64,000 nt of DNA from Aequorivita iocasae (GCF_016757735.1 NZ_CP068439.1:2630001-2694000); one strand, 5' to 3'. Counted from the first letter of the stretch, positions 44,684-53,497 are shown. The notes: generated by a model not told the origin, from the sequence alone. Numbers and translations are program-made.

Positions 44684-45232
44684 ATGAATAAGAGAATTGC
44701 AATTTTAGCTACTGACGGATTTGAAGAATCTGAATTGAAATCGCCTAAAGAAGCGATGGAAAAAGAAGGTTTTACCGTAGAAATAATTAGTGAAAAAGAA
44801 GGAAAGATAAAAGGTTGGGCAGACGGAAACTGGAGTAATGAATATACCGTTGACAAAACCATTGCAAACGCAACCGCATCTGATTATAACGCTTTGGTTC
44901 TTCCGGGCGGTGTAATAAACCCAGATAAACTTCGAAGAAATGATGATGCATTGAAATTTGTAAAATATTTCTTTGAACAAAAGAAACCGGTCGCTGCAAT
45001 ATGCCACGGCCCACAAACTTTAATCTCGGCTGGTGTAGTGGAAGGTAGAAAAATGACTTCCTTTAGCTCCATTAAAGATGACTTAATCAATGCCGGTGCA
45101 AACTGGGTTGATGAAGAGGTTGTGGTTGATGAGGGTTTTGTAACAAGTAGAAACCCCGATGATTTGCCTGCATTCAATTCAAAATTGATTGAGGAAATCA
45201 AGGAAGGAAAACACGAACTTCAACATGCATAA
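44684..45232 (+). CDS. DJ-1/PfpI family protein (type 1 glutamine amidotransferase-like)
   Basis: 182 residues from ATG 44684 (MNKRIAILATDGFEESEL). An in-frame start at 44624 would add 20 residues not seen in the family. The nucleophile Cys107 is in AAICHGPQ with His108 next to it and Glu15 stabilises it, giving the PfpI/YhbO type. Proposed activities include protease, deglycase and general stress protection; which applies is not certain. Single gene. Confidence 0.9.
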   Translation: MNKRIAILATDGFEESELKSPKEAMEKEGFTVEIISEKEGKIKGWADGNWSNEYTVDKTIANATASDYNALVLPGGVINPDKLRRNDDALKFVKYFFEQKKPVAAICHGPQTLISAGVVEGRKMTSFSSIKDDLINAGANWVDEEVVVDEGFVTSRNPDDLPAFNSKLIEEIKEGKHELQHA

Positions 45233-45256
45233 AGCGAGTTAAGTTTAAGAAATAAA

Positions 45257-45285
45257 AAAGAGGCTTTAAAAGCCTCTTTTTTTAT
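45257..45285. terminator. Terminator after the DJ-1 family gene
   Basis: AGAGGCTT (45259-45266) pairs with AAGCCTCT (45270-45277) with A and T tails; works both ways. Confidence 0.85.
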
Positions 45286-45296
45286 GCAGGAAAGAA

Positions 45297-45590
45297 TTAT
45301 TCTTCTTCATCCATTTTCTTCTTGTCCGGTATTTCACTTATTGGCTCATTAAAATCAGCATCATCATAATCGTCCTCATCAAAATTGGCCATGGTTATTT
45401 CCAGGCGTGAGCTTACTTTAACTAAATATATGGTATCATCCGTTTTTACCTCTACTGCTTCAACGGTCTCGTTTTTAGCATTTTTAAAAGTTATTACGTG
45501 GTCATCATCATATCCATCCGGATATTTTTCCACTAACAGTGAAAGTATTTCAGGAGTTAACTTTCTATAATCTACAATAATTCGCTTCAT
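45297..45590 (-). CDS. Small conserved acidic protein
   Basis: 97 residues, very acidic C-terminus (ANFDEDDYDDADFNEPISE). Begins MKRIIVDYRKLTPEILSLLVEKYPDGYDDDHVITF. No domain known to me; related flavobacterial proteins are sometimes called DNA primase, as far as I remember, which nothing here supports. It lies 77 bases downstream of aroB and may be co-transcribed with it. Function unknown. Confidence 0.7.
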   Translation of the reverse strand: MKRIIVDYRKLTPEILSLLVEKYPDGYDDDHVITFKNAKNETVEAVEVKTDDTIYLVKVSSRLEITMANFDEDDYDDADFNEPISEIPDKKKMDEEE

Positions 45591-45667
45591 TTAATATTCA
45601 ATCTTATGGTTTGTGGTTATAAAACTATTCAAAAATTGAAGAGATAAAAATTTTTTCAATAAAATTT

Positions 45668-46741
45668 TCAGAAATTTTTATAATACTCAAAAGCACTGTA
45701 AATGAGCGAATTACTCACCTCGCAATCAATTTTGTACTGCCCAATGTCTTCCAAAAGAACAAATAAGACTTTGCCGTTTCTGTTTTTTTTGTCAAAAACC
45801 AAGAATTTTATCACAGCTTCAATATCACTTTTGGAAAAGTTCTGCCTTGGAAAGTAGCTTAAGATAGTTCGAGTAACATCATCTAATGTTTTTTTTGGAA
45901 ACCCTAAACTTTCCGTAGAAATGTGGGTGGCTAAAATGATACCTATCGCCACTGCTTCTCCGTGGAGCAGTTCGGGCTTCTGGTCACTTTCCAAAAAATA
46001 GGATTCAATGGCGTGCCCCAAGGTGTGCCCATAATTAAGGGTTTTGCGAAGATTTTTTTCCAAAGGGTCTTTGGTTACTATTTCTTTTTTTATATCAACA
46101 GATTCGCGAATTAGTTTTTCAAATTCTACTTCATCTAAAACATTTACGCCCTTTATTCGCTCCCAATATTTTTTACTGTGGATAAGCCCGTGTTTCAGCA
46201 TTTCGGCGAGACCAGAAGTTAAATGTGCTTTTGGCAATGTTTTTAGGAATTCAGTATCGATGAGGACCATTTCTGGCAGTGTAATTACGCCTATTTGGTT
46301 TTTTATGGAGCCTAGATCAACCCCGTTTTTTCCGCCAACAGAGGCATCAACCATTGCCAATAGGGAGGTGGGTATATTTATGAACCGAAGTCCACGTTTA
46401 AAGGTGGATGCAACAAAACCGCCCAAATCGGTAACAACGCCTCCGCCTAAATTAATGATTATACTGTTGCGGTCGGCGCCTTTTTCTGAAAGTGTGTTCC
46501 ACACGTTCATGCAGGTGAAAATATTTTTAAAAGCTTCACCTGCAGATATTGTTAAAACCTCAAGTTTAAACTCAATGCATAGCTTTTCAAGAAAATATTC
46601 TGAGCAGTACCGTTTTGTATTTTCGTCTGTTAATATAAATATTTTAGAATCTTTCTGTTCGTACAAATAGTTTGACAATACTTTCCAGCCTAAGCTGCTA
46701 TAATAAACCAATCCTTTTTCTTTTAGTGAATTTTCCATCAA
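45668..46741 (-). CDS. aroB: 3-dehydroquinate synthase
   Basis: 357 residues. NAD-binding GGGVVTDLGGF, DASVGGKNGVDLG, and metal ligands in EMLKHGL, HTLGHAIE and LLHGEAVAIG. It makes 3-dehydroquinate from DAHP in the shikimate pathway; the next enzyme, aroQ, is at 24358. ATG at 46741 and at 46738 both fit. The divergent proline dehydrogenase begins 68 bases away. Confidence 0.92.
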   Translation of the reverse strand: MMENSLKEKGLVYYSSLGWKVLSNYLYEQKDSKIFILTDENTKRYCSEYFLEKLCIEFKLEVLTISAGEAFKNIFTCMNVWNTLSEKGADRNSIIINLGGGVVTDLGGFVASTFKRGLRFINIPTSLLAMVDASVGGKNGVDLGSIKNQIGVITLPEMVLIDTEFLKTLPKAHLTSGLAEMLKHGLIHSKKYWERIKGVNVLDEVEFEKLIRESVDIKKEIVTKDPLEKNLRKTLNYGHTLGHAIESYFLESDQKPELLHGEAVAIGIILATHISTESLGFPKKTLDDVTRTILSYFPRQNFSKSDIEAVIKFLVFDKKNRNGKVLFVLLEDIGQYKIDCEVSNSLIYSAFEYYKNF

Positions 46742-46781
46742 TTAGTTGATTGTTCTCATATATCCAGAAGCCAAATCTAAC

Positions 46782-46789
46782 TATATTTG
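46782..46789 (+). promoter_or_regulatory. -7 element of the proline dehydrogenase gene
   Basis: TATATTTG, exact TAnnTTTG, 20 bases before the ATG at 46810; supports that start over the ATG at 46750. Confidence 0.6.
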
Positions 46790-46809
46790 CACACTTTATT
46801 ATAAATTTT

Positions 46810-47982
46810 ATGATCGCAAATTCCCTTTTCGATAATACTGAAACCGCATTTAGATTAAAGAGCGATTCTGAACTGGAAAGAGCATATTTTCTTTTTAAAA
46901 TGATTTCAAAAGAACCGTTGGTAAAAATTGGCACGGCAGTTACAAAATTTGCACTCAATGTAAATCTTCCGGTTGAAGGCCTAATAAGATCTACGGTGTT
47001 TGACCATTTTTGTGGCGGGGTAAGTGAAACGGACTGTATGTCTACCGTGGATAAGCTGTCTGACGTGGGAGTCTGTTCGGTTTTGGATTATTCTGTGGAA
47101 GGAAAAGAGGAAGATGCACAATTTGATGCCACGGCAAACAAAGTTATAGAGCTCACGCAATTTGCAAAAAACAAAAAGGCGATGCCTTTTTCGGTTTTTA
47201 AACCCACAGGTTTTGGGCGTTTCAAGATTTTACAAAAAGTTACCGAAAAGCAGCCTTTGACCGAAGAGGAGAAACTTGAGTGGGAAAAATTGGAAGCGCG
47301 ATATGACCGTGTAGCAAAAGTAGCGCACGATTGTAATATTAGTTTGTTGATTGATGGAGAGGAATCATGGATGCAGGATGCCGCAGATGATCTTTGTGAA
47401 CGGATGATGGAAAAATATAACAAGGAACGCCCAATAGTTTTCAACACATTGCAATGTTATCGCTGGGACCGTTTGGATTATTTGAAAAAACTTCACGGTA
47501 GGGCCAAAAACAAAGGGTACAAACTTGGGTTCAAAATTGTCCGTGGCGCCTATATGGAAAAGGAAAATGAACGTGCTGCCGAGAAAGGCTATAAATCTCC
47601 AATTTGCGAGAGCAAAATGGCTACTGACGCTAATTTTAATGAAATTTTAAAGTATATCCTGGATAATTTGAATGATATTGAACTTTTCGTGGGTACCCAT
47701 AACGAATTGAGCACTTATTTAGCAATGGATTTAATGGAGGCGAAAAATATTTCAAAAAGTGACAACCGCATTTGGTTTGGACAACTTTTTGGAATGAGTG
47801 ACCACATTACTTTTAATTTGGGAGCAGAAGGGTATAACGTTACTAAATATATTCCTTTCGGACCGGTAAAAGACGTGATGCCTTATTTAATTCGTCGTGC
47901 GGAAGAAAACACTTCTGTGGCTGGGCAAACAAGTAGAGAGCTTACCCTTCTTAAAAAAGAAAAAATACGTAGAAAATTGTAA
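46810..47982 (+). CDS. Proline dehydrogenase
   Basis: 390 residues from ATG 46810 (MIANSLFDNTETAF). FAD-dependent TIM-barrel enzyme: DYSVEGKEED, the long FKIVRGAYMEKENERA strand-helix and FVGTHNELS are diagnostic. It oxidises proline to pyrroline-5-carboxylate; here it is a single-function protein, not fused to P5C dehydrogenase as in PutA. Ornithine aminotransferase (5699) feeds the same intermediate. Confidence 0.9.
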   Translation: MIANSLFDNTETAFRLKSDSELERAYFLFKMISKEPLVKIGTAVTKFALNVNLPVEGLIRSTVFDHFCGGVSETDCMSTVDKLSDVGVCSVLDYSVEGKEEDAQFDATANKVIELTQFAKNKKAMPFSVFKPTGFGRFKILQKVTEKQPLTEEEKLEWEKLEARYDRVAKVAHDCNISLLIDGEESWMQDAADDLCERMMEKYNKERPIVFNTLQCYRWDRLDYLKKLHGRAKNKGYKLGFKIVRGAYMEKENERAAEKGYKSPICESKMATDANFNEILKYILDNLNDIELFVGTHNELSTYLAMDLMEAKNISKSDNRIWFGQLFGMSDHITFNLGAEGYNVTKYIPFGPVKDVMPYLIRRAEENTSVAGQTSRELTLLKKEKIRRKL

Positions 47983-47992
47983 TTTAATTTTT

Positions 47993-48373
47993 TTAGTGGT
48001 TGGAAGTCACCTGCGCCTCTAATACTGTGGCTAACTTTTCACAATTTTCAACAGTTATTTTTATATTATTTTTGGAAATTTCTCCTTCTATTACGTAGTG
48101 CCTACAGGAATCAAGATCGGTTTTGCTTTCTGAAAAGAGAACATCGCCATCTTCCAAAAGAAAAGAAACCACTGAAGTATCCATTTTGTTTTCACGCAGC
48201 ACATTTAAAGTGCTTTCAGAGAAAGCGCGCTCTTTTAAACGTATATTCTTAAGTGTTCTGGATTCTGGGCCATAGGCGCAGGAAGTTTTTTTTCCGCTGA
48301 GAACAAAAAATAAAAATACGATTCCAATTATGAAACCGCCAGAAAAATAAGCCAATCGGTATGCTAACTTCAT
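47993..48373 (-). CDS. DUF4258-like membrane-anchored protein
   Basis: 126 residues: one N-terminal membrane helix (about 8-26, YFSGGFIIGIVFLFFVLSG), then a soluble, charged domain with CAYGPESRT, SCRHYVIEG and NCEKLATVLEA. I recall DUF4258 proteins in this genomic position in flavobacteria but cannot confirm the assignment. The three cysteines may pair outside the cytoplasm. Located just downstream of alanine dehydrogenase; converges with proline dehydrogenase. Function unknown. Confidence 0.6.
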   Translation of the reverse strand: MKLAYRLAYFSGGFIIGIVFLFFVLSGKKTSCAYGPESRTLKNIRLKERAFSESTLNVLRENKMDTSVVSFLLEDGDVLFSESKTDLDSCRHYVIEGEISKNNIKITVENCEKLATVLEAQVTSNH

Positions 48374-48426
48374 TAAGTTTTGTTTTGGTATTTTGGGCCT
48401 GCCCCTTTATGTATTTCCTAATCGTA

Positions 48427-49626
48427 TTAGAAAATTAACAGATTGATATCGCTATAAGACATATTGAACCAATCTGCACAAGCTTTATTTGTCAATATTC
48501 CGCGGTAAAAGTACAAACCATTTTTTAAACCATTGTCAAAGCGGATGGCATTTTCCAATCCACCGCTTTCTGCAATTTCTAGAATATAGGGGGTAAATAT
48601 ATTACTTATGGAAATAGAAGCCGTTTTTGGATAACGTGCAGGAATATTCGGGACCCCATAGTGTATTACTTCGTGCTTAATGTAGGTGGGGTTGTCGTGG
48701 CTTGTCATTTCAGTAGTTTCAAAACAGCCGCCCATATCTACGCAAACATCTATCACCACAGCGCCTTTTTTCATATTGCGCACCATTTCCTCCGTAACAA
48801 TAATGGGCGCACGATTTTGACCACGAACTGCACCAATTGCCACGTCACATCGCAAAAGTGCTTTCATTAAATTTTTTGGCTGTATAGTTGAAGTATATAA
48901 AATCCGACCTACATTGGTCTGAATTGATCTAAGTTTTGTGATGGAACTATCAAAAACCTTAACATTTGCACCCAATCCCAACGCCGATCGTACAGCAAAT
49001 TCACCTACGGTCCCCGCTCCAATAACTACGACTTCAATAGGAGGGACCCCGCTAATATTGCCGAAAAGAAGCCCATTTCCTTTTTTTGCGTTTACCATAA
49101 GTTCCGCTGCAATAAGAACTGATGCGGTACCTGCAATTTCACTCAATGCTTTAACGGCGGGATAGCTGTGGTCCTCATCTTTTATAAATTCAAACGCTAA
49201 GGCAGTTATTTTCTTTTTTGCAAGGGCGTCAAAGTAAGATTTCTGTCTCGTCTTTAATTGCAGGGCAGAAATTAATACTGTTTTGGGCTTCATTAAATCC
49301 AATTCTTCAAGGGTAGGGGGCTCTACTTTGAGAACCATGGGGCACCCGAACACTTTTTTTGTGTCGTTGGTAAGCTGTGCTCCGGCTTCCGAATAGTCTT
49401 TGTCTGAAAATCCGGCTTCATTGCCTGCTCCATTTTCAATGAGGACACGGTGTCCGTTGTTGACTATGGCGTTGACAGCGTCTGGAGTTAGGCAAATACG
49501 TTTTTCTTGAAAATAAGCTTCCTTTGGTATGCCAATAAAGAGCTCGCCTTTTTGTTTGGAAACTTCAAGGGTTTCTTCTTGGGGAAGCAATTGTGCTCTT
49601 GTGAAGGGTGATTTTGGCTTTGACAT
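48427..49626 (-). CDS. ald: Alanine dehydrogenase
   Basis: 399 residues. N-terminal substrate domain (IGIPKEAYFQEKRICLTP, MVLKVEPP with the substrate lysine) and NAD-binding domain with GAGTVGEFAVRSALGLGANVKVFD. Oxidative deamination of L-alanine to pyruvate and ammonia. It is longer than Bacillus-type Ald by about 25 residues, mainly at the N-terminus, and resembles the flavobacterial branch close to transhydrogenase alpha subunit; some uncertainty on substrate remains. Confidence 0.82.
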   Translation of the reverse strand: MSKPKSPFTRAQLLPQEETLEVSKQKGELFIGIPKEAYFQEKRICLTPDAVNAIVNNGHRVLIENGAGNEAGFSDKDYSEAGAQLTNDTKKVFGCPMVLKVEPPTLEELDLMKPKTVLISALQLKTRQKSYFDALAKKKITALAFEFIKDEDHSYPAVKALSEIAGTASVLIAAELMVNAKKGNGLLFGNISGVPPIEVVVIGAGTVGEFAVRSALGLGANVKVFDSSITKLRSIQTNVGRILYTSTIQPKNLMKALLRCDVAIGAVRGQNRAPIIVTEEMVRNMKKGAVVIDVCVDMGGCFETTEMTSHDNPTYIKHEVIHYGVPNIPARYPKTASISISNIFTPYILEIAESGGLENAIRFDNGLKNGLYFYRGILTNKACADWFNMSYSDINLLIF

Positions 49627-49680
49627 GGTACGAACTTGGCAGTTTTAATTTACGGAATTTTCACAATTTTGAAAAGTTAA

Positions 49681-50217
49681 TTATCGAAAGAGATCTTTTA
49701 TCTGCTGCCAAAAAGATCGTTTGTGCAAAAGTTCTTCCTCAAATGATTTCAAATCGTCCTGTCTCATTTGGCTAAAAAGCTTTGCTCTTATTAAATAAAC
49801 AAAAGGAATAACAACCATCATTATCGGAATTACATATATAATTTCAACTTCATCAACACTGCCAAAATTTTGTTTTAGGATATTAAACAATTGAAAAACA
49901 TACATGGATAAAGGCACAAGAATGATCCAATGCCACCAGTGCTTACAGGTAAAAAACCAAATTAAAAGTAAAAGCACAGGAATGATTTTGCCTGTTAAAA
50001 ACCATGCATATTGATAAAGGGAAGGGAATTTAGTGGTAAATGTAAAAAAAGAAGTTTCCCAAACTTGTGTATCGCTTGGGAAACTTTCATACGCATAATA
50101 TATAAATGGGGTGCATGCCATTATAAAAACAACAATGCCGCCCTGTATTAAGCTTTTTTTATCCGGCTGGCGGAACGGTAACCGTCCTCGCATCGATTTG
50201 TTGTGGGGTTTGTTCAT
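49681..50217 (-). CDS. Integral membrane protein, cassette copy 1
   Basis: 178 residues with three to four membrane helices and an invariant CKHWW motif near the centre, DEVEI, PFVYLIRAKL and a cytoplasmic end FEEELLHKRSFWQQIKDLF. It is paralogous to the protein at 50659-51171. The start ATG (50217) lies inside the upstream lipoprotein gene, giving a 59-nt overlap in a different frame; a second ATG at 50193 is also inside the overlap. No known family recognised. Confidence 0.75.
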   Translation of the reverse strand: MNKPHNKSMRGRLPFRQPDKKSLIQGGIVVFIMACTPFIYYAYESFPSDTQVWETSFFTFTTKFPSLYQYAWFLTGKIIPVLLLLIWFFTCKHWWHWIILVPLSMYVFQLFNILKQNFGSVDEVEIIYVIPIMMVVIPFVYLIRAKLFSQMRQDDLKSFEEELLHKRSFWQQIKDLFR

Positions 50218-50299
50218 CCTGGATTCCTTCTGGGGTACAAGAAGCGAATAATCCTACTGCAAAAATTGCGGCTACAATAATAACTTTAAAGTTTTTCAT
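50159..50299 (-). CDS. 46-residue lipoprotein, cassette copy 1
   Basis: A short gene below usual ORF cut-offs. It encodes a clean lipoprotein signal (MKNFKVIIVAAIFAVGLFAS then Cys21) and a 25-residue mature part, CTPEGIQDEQTPQQIDAR..., with no domain. Reality is supported by a near-identical second copy at 51113-51253 with the same length, the same 18-nt leader and the same 59-nt overlap with its partner. The last 19 codons overlap the membrane protein gene. Likely a lipid-anchored partner of that protein. Confidence 0.8.
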   Translation of the reverse strand: MKNFKVIIVAAIFAVGLFASCTPEGIQDEQTPQQIDARTVTVPPAG

Positions 50300-50658
50300 A
50301 ATAATAAGTTTTTGTGAGGTTAATATGGGTCAAACTTACAATCAAAAAACTTAAGCATACTAATTATGTTAATTGTATCTTTACAGGTTATAATGCAATT
50401 AAATCCTTTGAAATTCATTCAAAAATTCAATTTAATGTTAATTTTTAACATTTACTGCAACCCTGCTTATAGTTGTTAATTCACCGGCAATGTTTTATTT
50501 GTTTTATTTCGCTTTTAGTTAGTTTTAATTTTTTTTCTTTTTAACTCCATGCTAAAGCTATAATTGTAATGTAGGTATTCTTTATACTAGATGTTAAAAT
50601 GATAATTATAAAGTACCAAGGTACGTATAAATTTTGAAAATTTAGCGGGGGTCAAAAA
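50300..50658. other. 359-bp interval between the two cassette copies
   Basis: Apart from the copy 1 promoter at its left end, it holds no ORF. GTACC-AA-GGTAC (50613-50624) and AAATTTT-G-AAAATTT (50629-50643) are short palindromes just past the end of copy 2 on the minus strand; neither has a T run, so at most weak terminators. The rest is AT-rich. Confidence 0.5.
50307..50338 (-). promoter_or_regulatory. Promoter and conserved leader, cassette copy 1
   Basis: On the minus strand, TAAGTTTG (50331-50338) is an exact -7 element. The leader carries AGTTTTTGTGAGGTTAAT on the plus strand (50307-50324), identical to the same-position block of copy 2 and 8 bases from each start codon. Confidence 0.65.
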
Positions 50659-51171
50659 TCAGAAAAGATCTTTTATCTGCTTCCATATAGAATTTTTAGA
50701 ACCTAGTTCCTCTTCGAAACTTCGTAAATCCTTTCCTATTAATTTATTCGAAAGCTGAGCTTTTATAAGATAAACAAACGGAACTATAACTAACATTATA
50801 GGAAAGAGCCACCATATTTCAACTTCATCGGTAATACCCACGTCATCATTAATAACGCTGAATAGCTGAAAGGCAAACATGCCTATTGGGATAAGAATCA
50901 CGTGGTACCACCAATGCTTACAGGTAATAAACCAAATAACCAACAGTAGGAGGGGAACAAACTTCCCCATCATTGTCCATGCAGATACTTTTACTTCTTG
51001 GTACCAATTTGCTTGGTATGTAAATAAAAAAGTTTCCCACGTTTTTGTTTGTGGGAAACTTTCATAACTGTAAAAAATATACGGTGATGCTGCTATAATA
51101 AGCGCTATAATACTACCCGTTGCTAGGTATGATGATTTTACTTTTTTCAATTTGTTGGGGTGCTTGTTCAT
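50659..51171 (-). CDS. Integral membrane protein, cassette copy 2
   Basis: 170 residues from ATG 51171 (MNKHPNKLKK). Three to four membrane helices, with the same landmarks as copy 1: YESFP, CKHWW, DEVEI, PIMLVIVPFVYLIKAQL and LRSFEEEL..QIKDLF. The ATG at 51201 proposed by a longest-ORF rule would start inside the lipobox of the lipoprotein; the homologous start in copy 1 (MNKP) supports 51171. No other ATG exists until deep in the protein, so the overlap with the lipoprotein gene is well supported. Family unknown. Confidence 0.78.
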   Translation of the reverse strand: MNKHPNKLKKVKSSYLATGSIIALIIAASPYIFYSYESFPQTKTWETFLFTYQANWYQEVKVSAWTMMGKFVPLLLLVIWFITCKHWWYHVILIPIGMFAFQLFSVINDDVGITDEVEIWWLFPIMLVIVPFVYLIKAQLSNKLIGKDLRSFEEELGSKNSIWKQIKDLF

Positions 51172-51253
51172 CTTGGATGCTTTCTGGGGTGCAAGAAGCA
51201 AAGATTCCTAATGAAAAAATTGCCGCGATAAAAAGTACTTTTAGAGTTTTCAT
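51113..51253 (-). CDS. 46-residue lipoprotein, cassette copy 2
   Basis: MKTLKVLFIAAIFSLGIFAS then Cys21, mature CTPESIQDEQAPQQIEKSK... ending in IIIPSNG. Same length (46) and pattern as copy 1; the mature Q/D/E-rich start CTPExIQDEQxPQQI is shared. The last 59 nt overlap the membrane protein gene in another frame. No domain known. Too short for standard ORF tracks. Confidence 0.8.
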   Translation of the reverse strand: MKTLKVLFIAAIFSLGIFASCTPESIQDEQAPQQIEKSKIIIPSNG

Positions 51254-51260
51254 AATTAAT

Positions 51261-51293
51261 AGTTTTTGTGAGGTTAATAACACTTCAAACCTA
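51261..51293 (-). promoter_or_regulatory. Promoter and conserved leader, cassette copy 2
   Basis: Minus-strand TAGGTTTG (51286-51293) is an exact -7 element; the plus-strand block AGTTTTTGTGAGGTTAAT (51261-51278) equals that of copy 1. Confidence 0.65.
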
Positions 51294-51438
51294 GTATGAA
51301 AAAAGAAAAGTTTTTTAATTATTTTTAGTATATATTTATAAATTTTTTTGACAATAAATTCCCATCTCTATAATTTTTGCGATTTGGGGCAAACAACTAA
51401 AAAGTGATTTATAAAATATAGTATTTCACGCTGCAATT

Positions 51439-51852
51439 TTATTTCACCGGCAAAAATTTTAAAGTTCTACTTCCGTTATTATTAATTTTGATATTAATTT
51501 TATTAGCATCTTCAGGCAAAAGGCGATCAATTTTTTCGGGCCATTCAATAAAAATATAGGCTCCGCTATATAAATAATCCTCTAGGCCAATATCAAAAGC
51601 TTCAGCAATATCTTTTATCCTGTAAAAATCAAAGTGGTAAATAGCGCCCTTGGGGGTTTCATATTCGTTAACTATTGAAAAGGAGGGACTGCTTGAGGTT
51701 TCAATAACTCCCAGTTGTTTAACAAGCTCTTTTATTAAAGTTGTTTTGCCCACACCCATATCGCCATAAAAAAGAAATACATTTGAGGCTGAATTTTTTA
51801 AAAGTTGTTCAGCTATTTCGCCAATATCATTTTGGATATATGTAAATTCCAT
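51439..51852 (-). CDS. tsaE: tRNA threonylcarbamoyladenosine biosynthesis ATPase TsaE
   Basis: 137 residues. P-loop GDMGVGKTT at 30-38, Thr/Ser-rich switch SSSPSFSIVNEYETPKG and HFDFYRI, then FIEWPEKI. TsaE works with TsaB and TsaD to form t6A at position 37 of ANN-decoding tRNAs. Usual length; lies downstream of porX on the same strand. Confidence 0.92.
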   Translation of the reverse strand: MEFTYIQNDIGEIAEQLLKNSASNVFLFYGDMGVGKTTLIKELVKQLGVIETSSSPSFSIVNEYETPKGAIYHFDFYRIKDIAEAFDIGLEDYLYSGAYIFIEWPEKIDRLLPEDANKINIKINNNGSRTLKFLPVK

Positions 51853-51946
51853 AGTTAAAACGGGACGAATATAGATAATTTATCAATTAAAAGCGAAATT
51901 ATCTAGCAAATTGGTAATAATTCCTACACAGTTGTTTTAAAAAGAA

Positions 51947-53497
51947 TTACTTAGGGGTAAAAACCGAAAATGGAATAATCATCTCTTCCAGCGACACGCC
52001 ACCGTGCTGATAGGTGTTTCTATAGTAACTTACATAGTGGTTATAATTATTGGGGTAGGCAAAGAAATAGTCGCCTTTTGCAAAAATGAAAGAACTGCTC
52101 ATATTTATAGTGGGCAAATAAATTGTCTTCGGATCTTTTGCCGCCAAAACCTCTTTATCTTCATATGTTAAGCTTTTGCCGGTTTTATACCGTAGATTAA
52201 GACTTGTATTTTTATCACCAATCACTTTTGAAGGGTTTTTTACATTGATTGTTCCGTGGTCTGTAGTAATTATCAGTTTGAAGCCGAGACGTGCGGCCTG
52301 TTGTATAATTTCTAGTAGCGGGGAATTTCTAAACCAACTTTGTGTAAGCGAACGGTATGATTTGTCATTTGAGGCCAATTCCTTAATAACCTCCATTTCG
52401 GTTTTGGAATGTGAAAGCATATCAACAAAATTATAGACAACCACAGTTAAGTCTTCATCCTTATGGCTTTTAAAGTTTTCCACTAGTTTTTTACCTTGCT
52501 TCAAACTTGAGATTTTATGATAGCTCCAGTTTAAATTTAGGCCCAAGCGTTTCAATTGTGCGGTTAAAAACTCTTCCTCTTTCATGTTTTTTCCGCCTTC
52601 ATCCGTGTCGTTTAACCATAAATCTGGATGCAATTTCTCCATTTCGCTTGGCATAAGGCCAGAAAAAATGGCATTTCGAGCGTATTGAGTAGCAGTGGGA
52701 AGGATGCTGCAAAAAAGTTCTTCGGAAGTCTTTTTATAAATATTTGCAACCGTGGGCTCAAAGGCCTTCCATTGGTCTACCCTTAAATTATCTACAACTA
52801 CAAGTAAAGTAGGAACACCCTGCTTCAGTTGAGGCTGAATTTTGTCTTTGAATAGCGTGTGCGACATGGTAGGCGCCTCGCTCGGGTCCTCAAACCATTT
52901 CGGATAATTTTTATCGATAAACTTACAGAATTGACTGTTGGCCTCTGTTTTTTGGGATTCCAAAATTTCAAACATTCCTGAATCCTCAATGTTTTCCAAC
53001 TCCAGTTCCCAATAAACCAATTTTGTGTAAAGGTCTTTCCATTCCTCAAAACTATTCACCATAGAAAGGTCCATGGCAATTTTCCGGAATTCCTGTTGGT
53101 AATTTGAGGTAGTCTTTTCAGAAACAAGCCTACTGTGGTCCAGATTTTTCTTTAAGCTCAAAAGAATCTGGTTCGGGTTTACGGGCTTTATAAGATAGTC
53201 GGCAATTTTGGAACCGATGGCTTCTTCCATTATATATTCTTCTTCGCTTTTGGTAATCATTACCACAGGAATGGAGGCTTGCTGCTCCTTGATTTCCGAA
53301 AGTGTTTCAAGCCCTGTGAGGCCCGGCATATTTTCATCCAAAAAAACAATGTCAAAATTTTCTTTTTTTATTTCTTCAAGTGCTTCCGTACCGCTCTGTG
53401 CCGTCGTTACCTTGTAATTTTTGTTTTCAAGGAATAGAATGTGTGGTTTTAGCAAATCTATCTCGTCATCTACCCATAGTACTTTTATGTCGCTCAT
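51947..53497 (-). CDS. porX: PorX: response regulator with PglZ-type phosphatase domain
   Basis: 516 residues. Receiver domain (1-120) with Asp10, Asp11, phosphoaccepting Asp54 in VFLDENMPG and Thr/Lys in MITK and YLIKPVNP; then a helical linker and a PglZ alkaline-phosphatase-like domain with the metal motifs VVVDNLRVDQWKAF and IITTDHGTINV. PorX is the regulator of the type IX secretion system, working with kinase PorY. The linked PorQ and T9SS client genes lie elsewhere in the window. Full length. Confidence 0.9.
   Translation of the reverse strand: MSDIKVLWVDDEIDLLKPHILFLENKNYKVTTAQSGTEALEEIKKENFDIVFLDENMPGLTGLETLSEIKEQQASIPVVMITKSEEEYIMEEAIGSKIADYLIKPVNPNQILLSLKKNLDHSRLVSEKTTSNYQQEFRKIAMDLSMVNSFEEWKDLYTKLVYWELELENIEDSGMFEILESQKTEANSQFCKFIDKNYPKWFEDPSEAPTMSHTLFKDKIQPQLKQGVPTLLVVVDNLRVDQWKAFEPTVANIYKKTSEELFCSILPTATQYARNAIFSGLMPSEMEKLHPDLWLNDTDEGGKNMKEEEFLTAQLKRLGLNLNWSYHKISSLKQGKKLVENFKSHKDEDLTVVVYNFVDMLSHSKTEMEVIKELASNDKSYRSLTQSWFRNSPLLEIIQQAARLGFKLIITTDHGTINVKNPSKVIGDKNTSLNLRYKTGKSLTYEDKEVLAAKDPKTIYLPTINMSSSFIFAKGDYFFAYPNNYNHYVSYYRNTYQHGGVSLEEMIIPFSVFTPK

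Noticed and set aside
45297-45590. Label DNA primase for the acidic protein
   Set aside because: No zinc finger or TOPRIM motif; 97 residues only.
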